From assembly GCA_964370315.1 (NCBI GenBank), contig CAYJIS010000012.1, positions 1 through 39,862 on the forward strand: 39,862 nucleotides of DNA, read 5' to 3'. Positions 8,240 through 17,043 of this stretch are shown here, piece after piece (the stretch's first letter is position 1; each line of letters begins with the position of its first letter). The position numbers and the translations under genes are program-made. Source of the DNA: CAYJFX01 sp964370315. Lineage in GTDB: Bacteria; Spirochaetota; Spirochaetia; Treponematales; Treponemataceae. A model generated the notes under the pieces. That model saw nothing but the letters and a program-made list of their open reading frames with translations, ran no database searches and had not been told where the DNA came from.

Positions 8240-9736
8240 ATGAGTTATATTGATGCTGAAACTCTTGCAAAAGAAGGACAAGAGCAATACGAAGCAATAA
8301 TAGGAAAAGTTGAAGACGGTTCAATAACACCGAAAGAAAGAGCAGCAATACCAGCACAAGAAATGCCGACACAAGAACCAATGGTACGTGCACGAAAAAT
8401 GAGTGAGGTTGCTACAGGCTATACACGAGAACAAGCAATTGTTGAGGCAAATCGCTGCTTACAGTGTAAAAATGAGCCGTGTGTAAAAGGATGCCCTGTT
8501 AGTGTTCCTATTCCTCAGTTTTTGGCTCAAGCATCTTTAGGGAAATTTAAGGAAGCAGTAGATGTTATTAAAACAACTAACCTACTTCCTGCAATTTGTG
8601 GCCGTGTTTGCCCACAAGAAAAGCAATGCCAGGCCTTATGTACTGTTGGAAAAATGAATAAAGACATTGAAAAATCTGTTGCAATTGGGCGCTTAGAAAG
8701 ATTTGTTGCAGACTTTGAAAGAGAAAACAATTTACAAACCGTTCCATCGGTTGCTGCAGAAACAGGTAAAAAAGTTGCAATTGTTGGTTCAGGACCTGCA
8801 GGACTAACTGTTGCTGCTGATATAAGAAGACAAGGACATTCTGTAACCGTTTTTGAAGCATTCCATAAAGAAGGCGGTGTAATGGTTTATGGTATTCCAG
8901 AGTTCCGTCTTCCAAAAGATATTGTTGCAAAAGAAGTAGACATGTTACGCCAAATGGGTGTTGAGTTTAGAACAAACTTTTTAGTTGGTAGAACAGGTGC
9001 ACTACCTCAGCTTTTAAATGAACAAGGCTATGATGCAGCATTTATTGGCTCAGGGGCTGGGCTTCCAAAATTTATGGGAATTGAAGGCGAAAATCTTATT
9101 GGTGTATTTAGTGCTAACGAATACCTTACGAGAGCTAACCTTATGAAAGCATATGACATAGAAAAAGCAGCTACTCCATTGTATCCTGCAAAAAAGGTAT
9201 GTGTAGTAGGGGCAGGAAACGTTGCTATGGACGCTGCTCGTATGGCACTCAGACTGGGGGCTGAAGAAGTAAACATTATTTACAGACGTACCCGAAATGA
9301 AATGCCTGCTCGAAAAGAAGAAGTAGATCACGCAGAAGAAGAAGGCGTAGTATTTAGATTCTTAGAAAATCCAATTAAAGCAATTGGAGATGAAAACGGT
9401 AAAATAATAGCTGTTGAAGCACTCTCTTACGAACTTGGCGAACCAGATGAATCTGGAAGAAGAAGCCCAGTTGCAATTAAAGGAAGCGAACACGAAGTTC
9501 CATGTGATGCTCTTATTGTAGCACTTGGAAATGGATCAAACCCGCTTATGGAAATGACTACTCCTGGCTTAGAAGCAGATAAATGGGGGCGCATAAAAGC
9601 AGATGAAAACGGTAAAACTACTTATCCTAATGTATGGGCCGGTGGCGACATCGTTTTAGGTGCTGCAACCGTTATTCTTGCAATGGGTGAAGGCCGAAAG
9701 GCTGCAGCAAGTATTAATGAGTACTTAGCAAAGTAA
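8240..9736 (+). CDS. nfnB: NfnB subunit (glutamate-synthase small-subunit-like flavoprotein)
   Basis: The 498-residue subunit has an N-terminal ferredoxin-like domain with two [4Fe-4S] motifs (CLQCKNEPCVKGCP near residue 73, then CGRVCPQEKQCQALC near 119). These are followed by the FAD site VAIVGSGPAGLTVA near 178 and the NADP site VCVVGAGNVAMDAA near 321. The same fold occurs in GltD, the glutamate synthase small subunit, but the adjacent nfnA, 24 bases upstream, makes the bifurcating Nfn complex the better call. The enzyme supplies NADPH in fermentative anaerobes. A strong terminator follows. Confidence 0.9.
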   Translation: MSYIDAETLAKEGQEQYEAIIGKVEDGSITPKERAAIPAQEMPTQEPMVRARKMSEVATGYTREQAIVEANRCLQCKNEPCVKGCPVSVPIPQFLAQASLGKFKEAVDVIKTTNLLPAICGRVCPQEKQCQALCTVGKMNKDIEKSVAIGRLERFVADFERENNLQTVPSVAAETGKKVAIVGSGPAGLTVAADIRRQGHSVTVFEAFHKEGGVMVYGIPEFRLPKDIVAKEVDMLRQMGVEFRTNFLVGRTGALPQLLNEQGYDAAFIGSGAGLPKFMGIEGENLIGVFSANEYLTRANLMKAYDIEKAATPLYPAKKVCVVGAGNVAMDAARMALRLGAEEVNIIYRRTRNEMPARKEEVDHAEEEGVVFRFLENPIKAIGDENGKIIAVEALSYELGEPDESGRRSPVAIKGSEHEVPCDALIVALGNGSNPLMEMTTPGLEADKWGRIKADENGKTTYPNVWAGGDIVLGAATVILAMGEGRKAAASINEYLAK

Positions 9737-9754
9737 GTTATAATAACAATAAGA

Positions 9755-9790
9755 AAAGAGTTTGACTTTTTAAGCCAAACTCTTTTTTTT
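9755..9790 (+). terminator. Terminator between convergent nfnB and the hydroxyacid dehydrogenase gene
   Basis: AAAGAGTTTG (9755-9764) pairs perfectly with CAAACTCTTT (9776-9785), followed by T-rich sequence. The arms begin with A-runs, so it can also serve the minus-strand gene that ends at 9813. Confidence 0.85.
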
Positions 9791-9812
9791 GTTATTGTAA
9801 AAATCTACAATA

Positions 9813-10778
9813 TTACTTATTTACCACATTTTCAGGGTTTCCTGCAACAAATGCATTTAGGTTACTTACTGCAATATCCATTAAGCGTCCGCGGCTTTCT
9901 TTTGGAGCCCATGCAATATGCGGAGTAATAATACAGTTTTTAGCCTTTAGAAGCGGGTTTTCTGCTTTTATAGGCTCAGAGCTTACAACATCAAGACCTG
10001 CATAACCAACTTTGCCAGAATTTAATGCATCAGTTAAATCTTGTTCAACTACTAGTGGTCCACGGCTTGTATTAAGAATAATAACGCCATCTTTCATTTT
10101 TGCAATATTATCTTTATTTATTATACCTTCTGTTGATGGAAACAGTGGGCAGTGTAGTGAAATTACATCTGATTTTGCAAGTAATTCATCAAGCGTAACA
10201 TACTCTCCAATTTCTTTTCCAGCATCACTTTGATATTCATCAAATGCAATAATCTTCATTCCAAATGCTTTTGCCAACTTTGCAGTTTCTTGTCCAATTC
10301 TTCCAAAGCCAATAACACCAAACGTTTTTCCAGCAAGCTCCATCAATGGATAATCCCAATAACAAAAGTCTTGACATTTTTCCCATCTGCCTTCGTAAAC
10401 AGTTTTGCTGTGATGGCCTACGTGATGGCAAGCTTCTAACAACAGTGCCATTGCAAATTGTGCAACTGCTGCAGTTCCGTAAGTAGGAATATTCGATACG
10501 GGGATTTCCTTTTGCTTTGCTGTTTCAATATCTATAACGTTGTACCCAGTTGCAAGAACACCAACAAATTTGATATTTGGACATGCATCAAATATTTCTT
10601 TTGTAAGTGGGGTTTTATTTGTATATACAATTTCACAATCCCCAATTCGTTTAATAATTTCTTGAACATCATTTAATGGTGTTCTGTCATAAACGGTTAC
10701 ATCTCCTACCTTCTCAAAACCTTCCCAACTTAAATCTCCGGGGTTTTCTGTATACCCATCTAATACTACAATTTTCAT
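9813..10778 (-). CDS. D-2-hydroxyacid dehydrogenase (hydroxypyruvate reductase/glycerate dehydrogenase-like)
   Basis: The 321-residue protein has the NAD-binding motif GVIGFGRIGQETAK in the middle and the catalytic set Arg (NTSRGPLV), Glu (SSEPIKAENP) and His (ITPHIAWAP) of this family. It interconverts a 2-oxoacid and a D-2-hydroxyacid with NAD(P)H. The N-terminus (VVLDGYTENPGDLSWEGF) resembles sequences annotated as glycerate dehydrogenase/hydroxypyruvate reductase. It is the last gene of the catabolic island, 205 bases after the AEC permease gene. A hydroxypyruvate or glycerate substrate fits with the nearby transketolase but is unproved. The ribosome binding site ATAGGAG lies upstream of the ATG. 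Confidence 0.85.
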   Translation of the reverse strand: MKIVVLDGYTENPGDLSWEGFEKVGDVTVYDRTPLNDVQEIIKRIGDCEIVYTNKTPLTKEIFDACPNIKFVGVLATGYNVIDIETAKQKEIPVSNIPTYGTAAVAQFAMALLLEACHHVGHHSKTVYEGRWEKCQDFCYWDYPLMELAGKTFGVIGFGRIGQETAKLAKAFGMKIIAFDEYQSDAGKEIGEYVTLDELLAKSDVISLHCPLFPSTEGIINKDNIAKMKDGVIILNTSRGPLVVEQDLTDALNSGKVGYAGLDVVSSEPIKAENPLLKAKNCIITPHIAWAPKESRGRLMDIAVSNLNAFVAGNPENVVNK

Positions 10779-10803
10779 ACCTTTTTACGCTCCTATAAAA
10801 ACT

Positions 10804-10904
10804 CCGCGTTAGCGGCAGGTCATGGAGGACATGAATTCGCAGTGTTGAAAGCAACGCTTTTGAAACTGCAAATGATAAAATGACATGGACGTTATTTTAT
10901 CATT
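10804..10904. repeat. Intergenic hairpin cluster
   Basis: The gap between the permease and dehydrogenase genes holds several inverted repeats: CCGC/GCGG (10804-10815), CATG/CATG, GCAGT/ACTGC (10840-10869) enclosing AAAGC/GCTTT, and a perfect 11-bp stem AATGATAAAAT (10871-10881) with ATTTTATCATT (10894-10904). None has a terminator-type T-run. They may stabilise or separate the two parts of the transcript. Confidence 0.6.
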
Positions 10905-10983
10905 CCTCCTTTATTTTAATTCTGTGACTATTCATAGCCAAAGCTTTTTTTATGTAATACATCATTTTTTTTTGCTCAATATA

Positions 10984-11952
10984 TTATACCACAAAGAAAA
11001 ACAAATATTCCAGTGGTACAACAACTACTAGTGAAATCATGGAAAAAATCCATGCGGTATTTGCTACGTCCTTATCTGCTTTATAAATGGTTGGCACCAA
11101 TATTGAGTTAAAACCACATGGTACCAATGTCATTATTAGTATTACTTTTAGCACTAGTCCGTTTTCAAGATATTGAAGCCCAAATACAAGTGCAACTACA
11201 ATTGCAACAAGGGGTGCAAATAGATACTTTATCACAATGACTGCAATGCCTTCTTTTATAAATGTTTTTGTTTTACCTAAGTCCATTTTTGTAGCTATTG
11301 CACTTATAAGTAAAAATGATACTGTCGGTATTGCATACTCGTTATAAAGTCCCATAAAGTACGGTCGTTCAATCCCTGTCAAATTAAGTAGTAGTCCAAT
11401 AAATACAGATGAAACATAGATAACAATTGACGGGTCTTTTAAAAAGTCTTTTGCCTTTACTCGTGTGCCTTTTACATTTTCTCCAATTGCCTTAACCAAA
11501 GGATAACCGATTAAATAGTTATAAAAAGACTCAAAGAAGATGAACATAGCTGCTATTGCAAACGCTGTTTCTCCAAAAAATGAAAAGGTTATAAGGCCAC
11601 CAATTGTACCAAGATTTGAAAAAGTAGAGACAGCAAACATAGAAGCTTTTTGTTCATTGTTATGCTTTAATACCTTTGAAACCAAAATCCCGATTCCTCC
11701 GCTTAGCGCAAGTACTGCAACACATATAAAAGGCAGAACAAATATTGAAATATTTGAAAAATCAATTATCCAATATGAGTTTATCATTACAATCGGATTA
11801 AGTACAAAAAAAGTAAATTTTCGCACCTTTTCTATCACGATGGTCCAATTTTTTTGTGTATGCTCATCCTTAGTGTTTTTCCAAAACTTTACTACCTGCC
11901 CTACTATTACACCGACAATAATTATGCCAAACGAAAGTATCATTTTTTCCAT
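10984..11952 (-). CDS. AEC-family (auxin efflux carrier-like) permease
   Basis: The 322-residue protein is almost entirely hydrophobic, with about 8-10 transmembrane helices. It has the family's two-half layout, seen in a helix-breaking STFSNLGTIGG near the middle and LVPCGFNSILVPTIY near the end. AEC members carry organic acids such as malate or malonate, or auxin in plants. The start lies 4 bases past the transketolase C-subunit stop, so it belongs to the operon and may import or export a related carboxylate. Substrate is not predictable from sequence. Confidence 0.8.
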   Translation of the reverse strand: MEKMILSFGIIIVGVIVGQVVKFWKNTKDEHTQKNWTIVIEKVRKFTFFVLNPIVMINSYWIIDFSNISIFVLPFICVAVLALSGGIGILVSKVLKHNNEQKASMFAVSTFSNLGTIGGLITFSFFGETAFAIAAMFIFFESFYNYLIGYPLVKAIGENVKGTRVKAKDFLKDPSIVIYVSSVFIGLLLNLTGIERPYFMGLYNEYAIPTVSFLLISAIATKMDLGKTKTFIKEGIAVIVIKYLFAPLVAIVVALVFGLQYLENGLVLKVILIMTLVPCGFNSILVPTIYKADKDVANTAWIFSMISLVVVVPLEYLFFFVV

Positions 11953-11956
11953 ATAG

Positions 11957-12895
11957 CTAAGCCTTGATTAGTGTACTTGCAGTTTCTACAATTTTTTCTA
12001 CGGTTATACCTTGTATTTCTAATAAATCTTCGTATGGACCACTTTCTCCAAATCTGTCTTGGATTCCTATTCGTTTTACTTGGCCTTTGCCTTGTTCTGC
12101 TACTATTTCGCAGACAGCACTACCGAGACCATTTAAAATATTGTGATCTTCGATTGTTACAATTTTTCCACACTTTTCAATTTCTTTTAAAACAACTTCT
12201 TTGTCAATTGGCTTAATGGTATGAAAGTCATATACAGATGCAGATATTCCTTTAGCTTCAAGTTCTTTTTGAGCCTTAAGTGCAAGAATAACAACATCTC
12301 CGTTTGCAATTAATGCTACATCCTTACCGTCATTAAGGCAGATTGCTTTACCTATTTCAAACTCTTGATCTTCATCGTATATTCCTTCAACAGCATCTCT
12401 AGTAAAACGAATATACGTTGCACCGAAATCTTTTTCCATACACGCTACAAGCTTTTTTGCAGAATTGTAATCTGCAGGCATTATAACCTTCATATTTGGA
12501 AGCGTTCTCATGATACCCATGTCTTCAATACCTTGGTGACTTGCACCATCGTTTGCCGGTGTTAACCCACCATGAGAGCAACATATTTTTACATTTAAGT
12601 TAGGGTAACAAATTTCTTGTCTAATTTGTTCACTCATCCTCATTGAACCAAAAACTGCATATGTTGAAACGAAGGGAAGTTTACCACATGTTGCAAGACC
12701 TGCAGCAATACCGCAAGCGTTTTGCTCCGCAATTCCAACATTTATAAATTGATTAGGATATGCATCCCCAAAATCCAAGGTTTTGCATGATTTTCCAATA
12801 TCACAGTTTACACTTACAATATCTTTATTTGTTTTTGCAATTTCCATAAGCACTTCGCCGAGTGCGTCTCTTGTCGGTTTTGAAATTTTTGCCAT
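11957..12895 (-). CDS. Transketolase, C-terminal subunit (pyrimidine-binding and C-terminal domains)
   Basis: The 312-residue protein corresponds to the second half of transketolase. It starts with the pyrimidine-binding domain (VNCDIGKSCKT; then GIAEQNACGIAAGLATCG with the catalytic Glu that activates thiamine diphosphate). The substrate loop SHGGLTPANDGASHQG follows, and then the C-terminal domain (TIKPIDKEVV, TIEDHNILNGLG). It must pair with the product of the gene ending 7 bases upstream. Split transketolases are common in anaerobes and are also used in dedicated sugar or sugar-acid pathways, so this pair need not be the housekeeping enzyme. Confidence 0.9.
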   Translation of the reverse strand: MAKISKPTRDALGEVLMEIAKTNKDIVSVNCDIGKSCKTLDFGDAYPNQFINVGIAEQNACGIAAGLATCGKLPFVSTYAVFGSMRMSEQIRQEICYPNLNVKICCSHGGLTPANDGASHQGIEDMGIMRTLPNMKVIMPADYNSAKKLVACMEKDFGATYIRFTRDAVEGIYDEDQEFEIGKAICLNDGKDVALIANGDVVILALKAQKELEAKGISASVYDFHTIKPIDKEVVLKEIEKCGKIVTIEDHNILNGLGSAVCEIVAEQGKGQVKRIGIQDRFGESGPYEDLLEIQGITVEKIVETASTLIKA

Positions 12896-12902
12896 TATAT
12901 TC

Positions 12903-13727
12903 TTAAGCCTCCAACTCTTTCATAGCTATGTTAAATTGTTCTTCATTTGGTGCCATTCCATGCCAACCAGGAACATTTTCCATAAATGAAACACCTTTTC
13001 CTTTTATTGTTTTTGCAACTATACATTTTGGCTTACCATTAGAAAGATTAGCATTGATTTTTTCAAAGACACCTAATAAATCTTCAATAGAGTGACCATC
13101 TACAGAGTAGGTTTCCATCCCAAAGGATTCAACTTTTTTTGCCAAGTCACCTGTAGGCATTATGTCATCACAGCTACCATCGTTTTGTAGATTATTGTTA
13201 TCCAAAATCATTACAAAATTATCGAGCTTATATTTTACGGCACTTTGAATAGCTTCCCACACTTGCCCTTCGTTACATTCACCATCACCTACAAGCGTAA
13301 ATGTTTTATAATTTTTCTTGTTCATTTTTGCAGCTATTGCCATACCCACAGCACATGAAATTCCTTGTCCTAGAGAACCTGTTGAAATATCAACTCCTGG
13401 ACATATTTTCATATCAGGGTGGCCTTGTAGTTTTGAGCCAAGTTTTCGTAAGTTGTTTACATCATCTTTTTCTAAAAAACCTTTTAGTATTAGAGAAGAA
13501 TAGAGTATTGGACAAACGTGTCCTTTTGAAAGTACAAATCTATCTCTGTCTTCCCATTTGGGATTATTTGCATCAATGTTCATTTGATCAAAATATAATA
13601 CAGACATAATTTCGGCAGCTGAAAACGAACCGCCTGGATGCCCTGATTGTGCTTTATAAATCATAGTCAAAGAAGTTCTTCTAAGTTCTCCTGCTTTTTC
13701 ATTTAATTGTGTTATTTTATCAGACAT
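12903..13727 (-). CDS. Transketolase, N-terminal (thiamine diphosphate-binding) subunit
   Basis: The 274-residue protein is the diphosphate-binding half of transketolase. It contains the substrate/cofactor histidine region SGHPGGSFSAAE near residue 28, SKGH near 68, GSLGQGI near 117, and the thiamine diphosphate/metal motif GDGECNEGQVWEA near 147 with the following NNN. It transfers a two-carbon ketol unit between sugar phosphates, and the enzyme class can use hydroxypyruvate as donor. Its ATG overlaps the stop of the racemase-like gene by one base (TAATG), which indicates translational coupling. Confidence 0.9.
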   Translation of the reverse strand: MSDKITQLNEKAGELRRTSLTMIYKAQSGHPGGSFSAAEIMSVLYFDQMNIDANNPKWEDRDRFVLSKGHVCPILYSSLILKGFLEKDDVNNLRKLGSKLQGHPDMKICPGVDISTGSLGQGISCAVGMAIAAKMNKKNYKTFTLVGDGECNEGQVWEAIQSAVKYKLDNFVMILDNNNLQNDGSCDDIMPTGDLAKKVESFGMETYSVDGHSIEDLLGVFEKINANLSNGKPKCIVAKTIKGKGVSFMENVPGWHGMAPNEEQFNIAMKELEA

Positions 13728-14392
13728 TATTTACCTTCCATCATTAATCGTTTTGCTTCTTCAAAGCCTGATTTTCCGATTTTAAATAAGGGAACATCAA
13801 CAGCTTCGTGCTTTAACATTGACATTGAAATTTGAGCAAATACAATTGCGTCTACTTCTTTTGCAAGGCTATATAAGTTCTCATTAATCATTTCATCATG
13901 TTTTGCTCTATCCCCAGCACAAAGAACATCAAAAGCTCCTTCTGCAACCTTTGTTACAATTTCAATATTTAAACCTTGTTCCTTTGCATTGTCTTCCATA
14001 AGTCGAATGATAGCTCCAGGACTTGTAGGTAGTGTTGCTAAAACACCAATTTTTTTACCCGCTCTTACCGCTTCTCGAGCTAGGGGCTCGTCAATATTGA
14101 GTACGGGAATTGGTGCTAACGGTCGAATATATTTCGCTGCTGCATTCACAGAAGTACAAGTACCCATAACACAATCTGCCCCACATTCTACAGCTTGCAT
14201 TGTGTAGTTATACATTCTTCGCATTACAGAAGATGTAATTCCACCATTTGTCACAGTCTCTTTTAATAATGTGTCATCCATAATATTGAAAATTTCAATA
14301 TCTGGATTTTCCTTTTGAAAAGGAACTGCATGAAGATCAAAGATAATGTCTTTGAAATTTGTAATTGTGTTAATTAAAAATAGTTTTTTCAT
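13727..14392 (-). CDS. Asp/Glu/hydantoin racemase-fold protein with only one catalytic cysteine
   Basis: The 221-residue protein has the racemase-superfamily pattern around the first catalytic cysteine (VMGTCTSVNAA, Cys79) and the two-domain layout. The second half normally carries a GCT-type motif with the partner cysteine. Here the corresponding segment reads AIVFAQISMSM and has no cysteine. Two-base racemisation needs both residues, so a plain amino-acid racemase is unlikely. Relatives with altered cysteines include maleate cis-trans isomerase and arylmalonate decarboxylase, acting on small carboxylates. Placement between the transporter and the transketolase subunits suggests that it acts on the imported compound. 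Function is unknown. Confidence 0.75.
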   Translation of the reverse strand: MKKLFLINTITNFKDIIFDLHAVPFQKENPDIEIFNIMDDTLLKETVTNGGITSSVMRRMYNYTMQAVECGADCVMGTCTSVNAAAKYIRPLAPIPVLNIDEPLAREAVRAGKKIGVLATLPTSPGAIIRLMEDNAKEQGLNIEIVTKVAEGAFDVLCAGDRAKHDEMINENLYSLAKEVDAIVFAQISMSMLKHEAVDVPLFKIGKSGFEEAKRLMMEGK

Positions 14393-14430
14393 AATTTCTC
14401 CAAGTATGCACCAAAAATAGGTGTTATTAT

Positions 14431-15957
14431 TTATTTATTTTTTTTTATATAGTAAAAAGGATTAAGCATTAATTTTGGAAAAAAGTTCTTTAACAAAACT
14501 AAGGCAATAATGATACAAAAGAGTATTGTTATCCAGCTTTGACTAAAAAATACTGATACATCCCCTCTGCTTGCAATCAATGCTCGTCTAAAGTTAGAGT
14601 CGATCATTGGTCCAAGGATAATTCCAAGAACCATCGGGGCTGCAGCATATTTCATTTTATCCAATACGTACCCCAAAATACCAAACACAAATACGACAGT
14701 TATATCAAATGCATTTAATGATAAAGCGTAAGCCCCTACTACTGATAATACAGCAACAATTGGCATCAAATATTGATTTGGTACTTTTAATATAGCTGTC
14801 ATCGGCCGTGCTATTATTATTCCTACAACCCAAAGAGCAATAGTTGCTGCAAAAATAAGTGCTGCGATTTGAAAAATAAACGTTGGCTGAGTTGTCATCA
14901 ACATAGGTCCTGGTTGTATATTGTGAACCATAAAGGCTCCTAATAATATTGCAGCAGGAGGAGATCCTGGTACTGCTAATGTTAAAAGGGGAATAGTTGC
15001 ACCTCCTATAGCGGCATTATTTCCAACTTCAGGTGAAATAATCGCTTCATAACACTCACCACTTCCATACTTTTCTTTTTGTTTGCTGCTTTTTTTAACC
15101 GTATCATAAGCAATCCATGCAGCAACATCTTCACCTACTCCAGGTAAAGCTCCAACACCAACACCCACTAATGAGGCCTTTATAATGGCACCAATATTTT
15201 TAAAAGCGATTTTGAATGAATTTCCTTTTTCATGTTTTGATTCTTTTATATTGCGCACTTCTAAGGGTTCATTATTTTTTGCAAGCGCTTTAATAACTTC
15301 TGGTATTGCATAAAATCCAATCATTGCGGGAATCATTTGAATGCCCCCCATGAGATTCATGTTGCCATACCAAAAACGTGGTGCTCCCAAAATTTGATCT
15401 AAGCCAATACAGGTAACCAATAGTCCTATTAAGCCTCCTATCCAGCCTTTTAAAGTAATATCAGCTTTTACTATTGAACCACACATTAAAATACCAAAGA
15501 TAGCAAGTAAAAAGTACTCTGCAGAGGCAAATTCCAATGCAATTTCAGTCATTGGTTTTGCAATTAAAGTAAGCGCAAGAACTCCAATAAAAGTACCAAT
15601 AACAGAGGCTGCTCGAGTCACTTTGATAGCAATTTCGGCTCGACCATTTTTTGCAAATATATTACCTTCGAGTGCAGTTGCTGCAGCTGATGCAGTGCCA
15701 GGAATGTTTAATAATATAGCAGACATTGAGCCACCATAAATACCACCGACATAAATACCCATGAGAACTGCAAATGCGAGTGTTGGCTCAATCTTATATG
15801 TTAAACCTGTTAATAGAGCTATGCCCATAGTTGCAGTAAGTCCGGGTAGTGCTCCAATTACAACACCAAGTGTAGTTGAAGCAAATAAAATTACCACAGT
15901 TACAGGATCTGTTAAAATTATAAATAATTGTTGAAATAAACTAAATAATGCATCCAT
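14431..15957 (-). CDS. tctA: Tripartite tricarboxylate transporter, large membrane subunit (TctA)
   Basis: The 508-residue protein matches TctA in length and in its landmarks: the N-terminal GVVIGALPGLTATMGIALL near residue 30, IYGGSMSAILLNIPGTASAA near 75, and the repeat-related GVGVGALPGVGEDVAAWIAY with GGATIPLLTLAVPGSPPAA in the second half. It has about 11-12 transmembrane helices. It forms the translocation path for a carboxylate delivered by the TctC-type binding protein, driven by an ion gradient. GGAG lies 7 nt before the ATG, and the gene follows tctB by 11 bases. Confidence 0.93.
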   Translation of the reverse strand: MDALFSLFQQLFIILTDPVTVVILFASTTLGVVIGALPGLTATMGIALLTGLTYKIEPTLAFAVLMGIYVGGIYGGSMSAILLNIPGTASAAATALEGNIFAKNGRAEIAIKVTRAASVIGTFIGVLALTLIAKPMTEIALEFASAEYFLLAIFGILMCGSIVKADITLKGWIGGLIGLLVTCIGLDQILGAPRFWYGNMNLMGGIQMIPAMIGFYAIPEVIKALAKNNEPLEVRNIKESKHEKGNSFKIAFKNIGAIIKASLVGVGVGALPGVGEDVAAWIAYDTVKKSSKQKEKYGSGECYEAIISPEVGNNAAIGGATIPLLTLAVPGSPPAAILLGAFMVHNIQPGPMLMTTQPTFIFQIAALIFAATIALWVVGIIIARPMTAILKVPNQYLMPIVAVLSVVGAYALSLNAFDITVVFVFGILGYVLDKMKYAAAPMVLGIILGPMIDSNFRRALIASRGDVSVFFSQSWITILFCIIIALVLLKNFFPKLMLNPFYYIKKNK

Positions 15958-15968
15958 TCGACAACTCC

Positions 15969-16544
15969 TTATGGAAGGGGAATTAAAGCACCCTTGTTAA
16001 ACATGAATGCAATAACAAAAGAGGCAATAAAAGCCACTATTAACGAAATAACTATATTCTTCTTTGTTTTTTCACGCTGAAAAATAATAGCCATTGATGT
16101 GATGTATATAAAGGTTGCAACCATAAATGGAAAACCTTGAAATACATACGGAATAATATTTAAAAATGCTCTACAAAAAGGTATGAGCACATAAATGTAC
16201 AAGGCTAATAAACCTGCAACTATAATAAAGGTACAGAATTCTCTATTGTTTTTTAAGTTTTTAATGTTTTCTTTAGTAATGAAATCAAATCGTGCACCAT
16301 CTTTTAATGCAATAACTAGTAATGCAATACCAGAAACTAAAAGCAAAGCTCCAACTAATGCTGGAAAAAGAGCAGCTGATTCAAACCATCTTTCAACTAG
16401 CTCTGCAGTTTCTTCTGCAGTTACAGTTTTTTTCCCAAAAGGATTATAAAAAAGATTTTTACATTGAAACAAAAACCAAATTGAACCTATAATAAGAACA
16501 ATGCTTGTAACAAGGTCAAACCTTCTAACTATCTTCTTATCCAT
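15969..16544 (-). CDS. tctB: Tripartite tricarboxylate transporter, small membrane subunit (TctB)
   Basis: The 191-residue hydrophobic protein has about four to five transmembrane helices (near residues 12-27, 58-78, 105-125, 135-155 and 162-182), as TctB proteins do, and sits directly before tctA. Members are poorly conserved, so the call rests mainly on topology and context. A strong ribosome binding site (AGGAGG) lies 5-6 nt upstream of the ATG. That site is part of the first copy boundary of the 160-bp tandem duplication. Confidence 0.85.
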   Translation of the reverse strand: MDKKIVRRFDLVTSIVLIIGSIWFLFQCKNLFYNPFGKKTVTAEETAELVERWFESAALFPALVGALLLVSGIALLVIALKDGARFDFITKENIKNLKNNREFCTFIIVAGLLALYIYVLIPFCRAFLNIIPYVFQGFPFMVATFIYITSMAIIFQREKTKKNIVISLIVAFIASFVIAFMFNKGALIPLP

Positions 16545-16550
16545 TTCTCC

Positions 16551-16870
16551 TCCTATAAAAAATCATGGAAAAAGCATCAGCTTTTGAACATAATTTTTTT
16601 CAAGCCGTTTTTAAGCATAGCGTAAAAAACGGCATACAATACTGAGTTTGCAAGCGCAAACTCCTAAATGAATGTTAAGGCACCATTTGTGCCGAGGCAT
16701 TCATTATTCATCCTATAAAAAATCATGGAAAAAGCATCAGCTTTTGAACATAATTTTTTTCAAGCCGTTTTTAAGCATAGCGTAAAAAACGGCATACAAT
16801 ACTGAGTTTGCAAGCGCAAACTCCTAAATGAATGTTAAGGCACCATTTGTGCCGAGGCATTCATTATTCA
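16551..16870. repeat. Perfect 160-bp tandem duplication with hairpins
   Basis: 16551-16710 and 16711-16870 are identical over all 160 bases by eye. Each copy begins TCCTATAAAA (on the minus strand the core of the tctB ribosome binding site region) and contains AAAAGC/GCTTTT, GCCGTTTTT.../...AAAAACGGC, GAGTTTGC/GCAAACTC and a nested GAATG(GGCAC/GTGCC)CATTC hairpin. It lies wholly between tctC and tctB and has no open reading frame of note. Confidence 0.95.
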
Positions 16871-16872
16871 TC

Positions 16873-16910
16873 TAAAAATTAAAAAATAAAGGAAGAGCCT
16901 TGACGCTTCC
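16873..16910 (-). terminator. Terminator-like hairpin between tctC and tctB
   Basis: On the minus strand GGAAG...CTTCC forms a short hairpin followed by TTTATTTTTT. The stem is only 5 bp with one more possible pair, so it should be leaky. Partial termination here would give more binding-protein mRNA than membrane-subunit mRNA. Confidence 0.45.
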
Positions 16911-16948
16911 TCGCAAATAATTACGATTAATTGCAATAATTAAACACA

Positions 16949-17007
16949 TGTTACTAGTAACACAATTTCTCAACAATCGAGTTTAGCCTAAGCTAAACTC
17001 GATTGTT
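16949..17007. repeat. Two long palindromes after tctC
   Basis: TGTTACTAGTAACA (16949-16962) is a perfect palindrome. AACAATCGAGTTTAGC (16972-16987) pairs perfectly over 16 bp with 16992-17007 around a CTAA loop. Neither has a T-run. The second is 36 bases past the tctC stop and is a good candidate for protecting the tctC mRNA 3' end. Confidence 0.75.
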
Positions 17008-17043
17008 AAAATAGCATTTATACAGCAATTTTTACGTACCAAC

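Noticed and set aside
8240..9736. Glutamate synthase small subunit (GltD)
   Set aside because: The fold is shared, but an nfnA gene directly precedes it and no large glutamate synthase subunit is present.
16551..16870. CRISPR array or mobile-element ends
   Set aside because: There are only two copies, directly adjacent with no spacers, the unit is 160 bp, and no transposase or cas gene is nearby.
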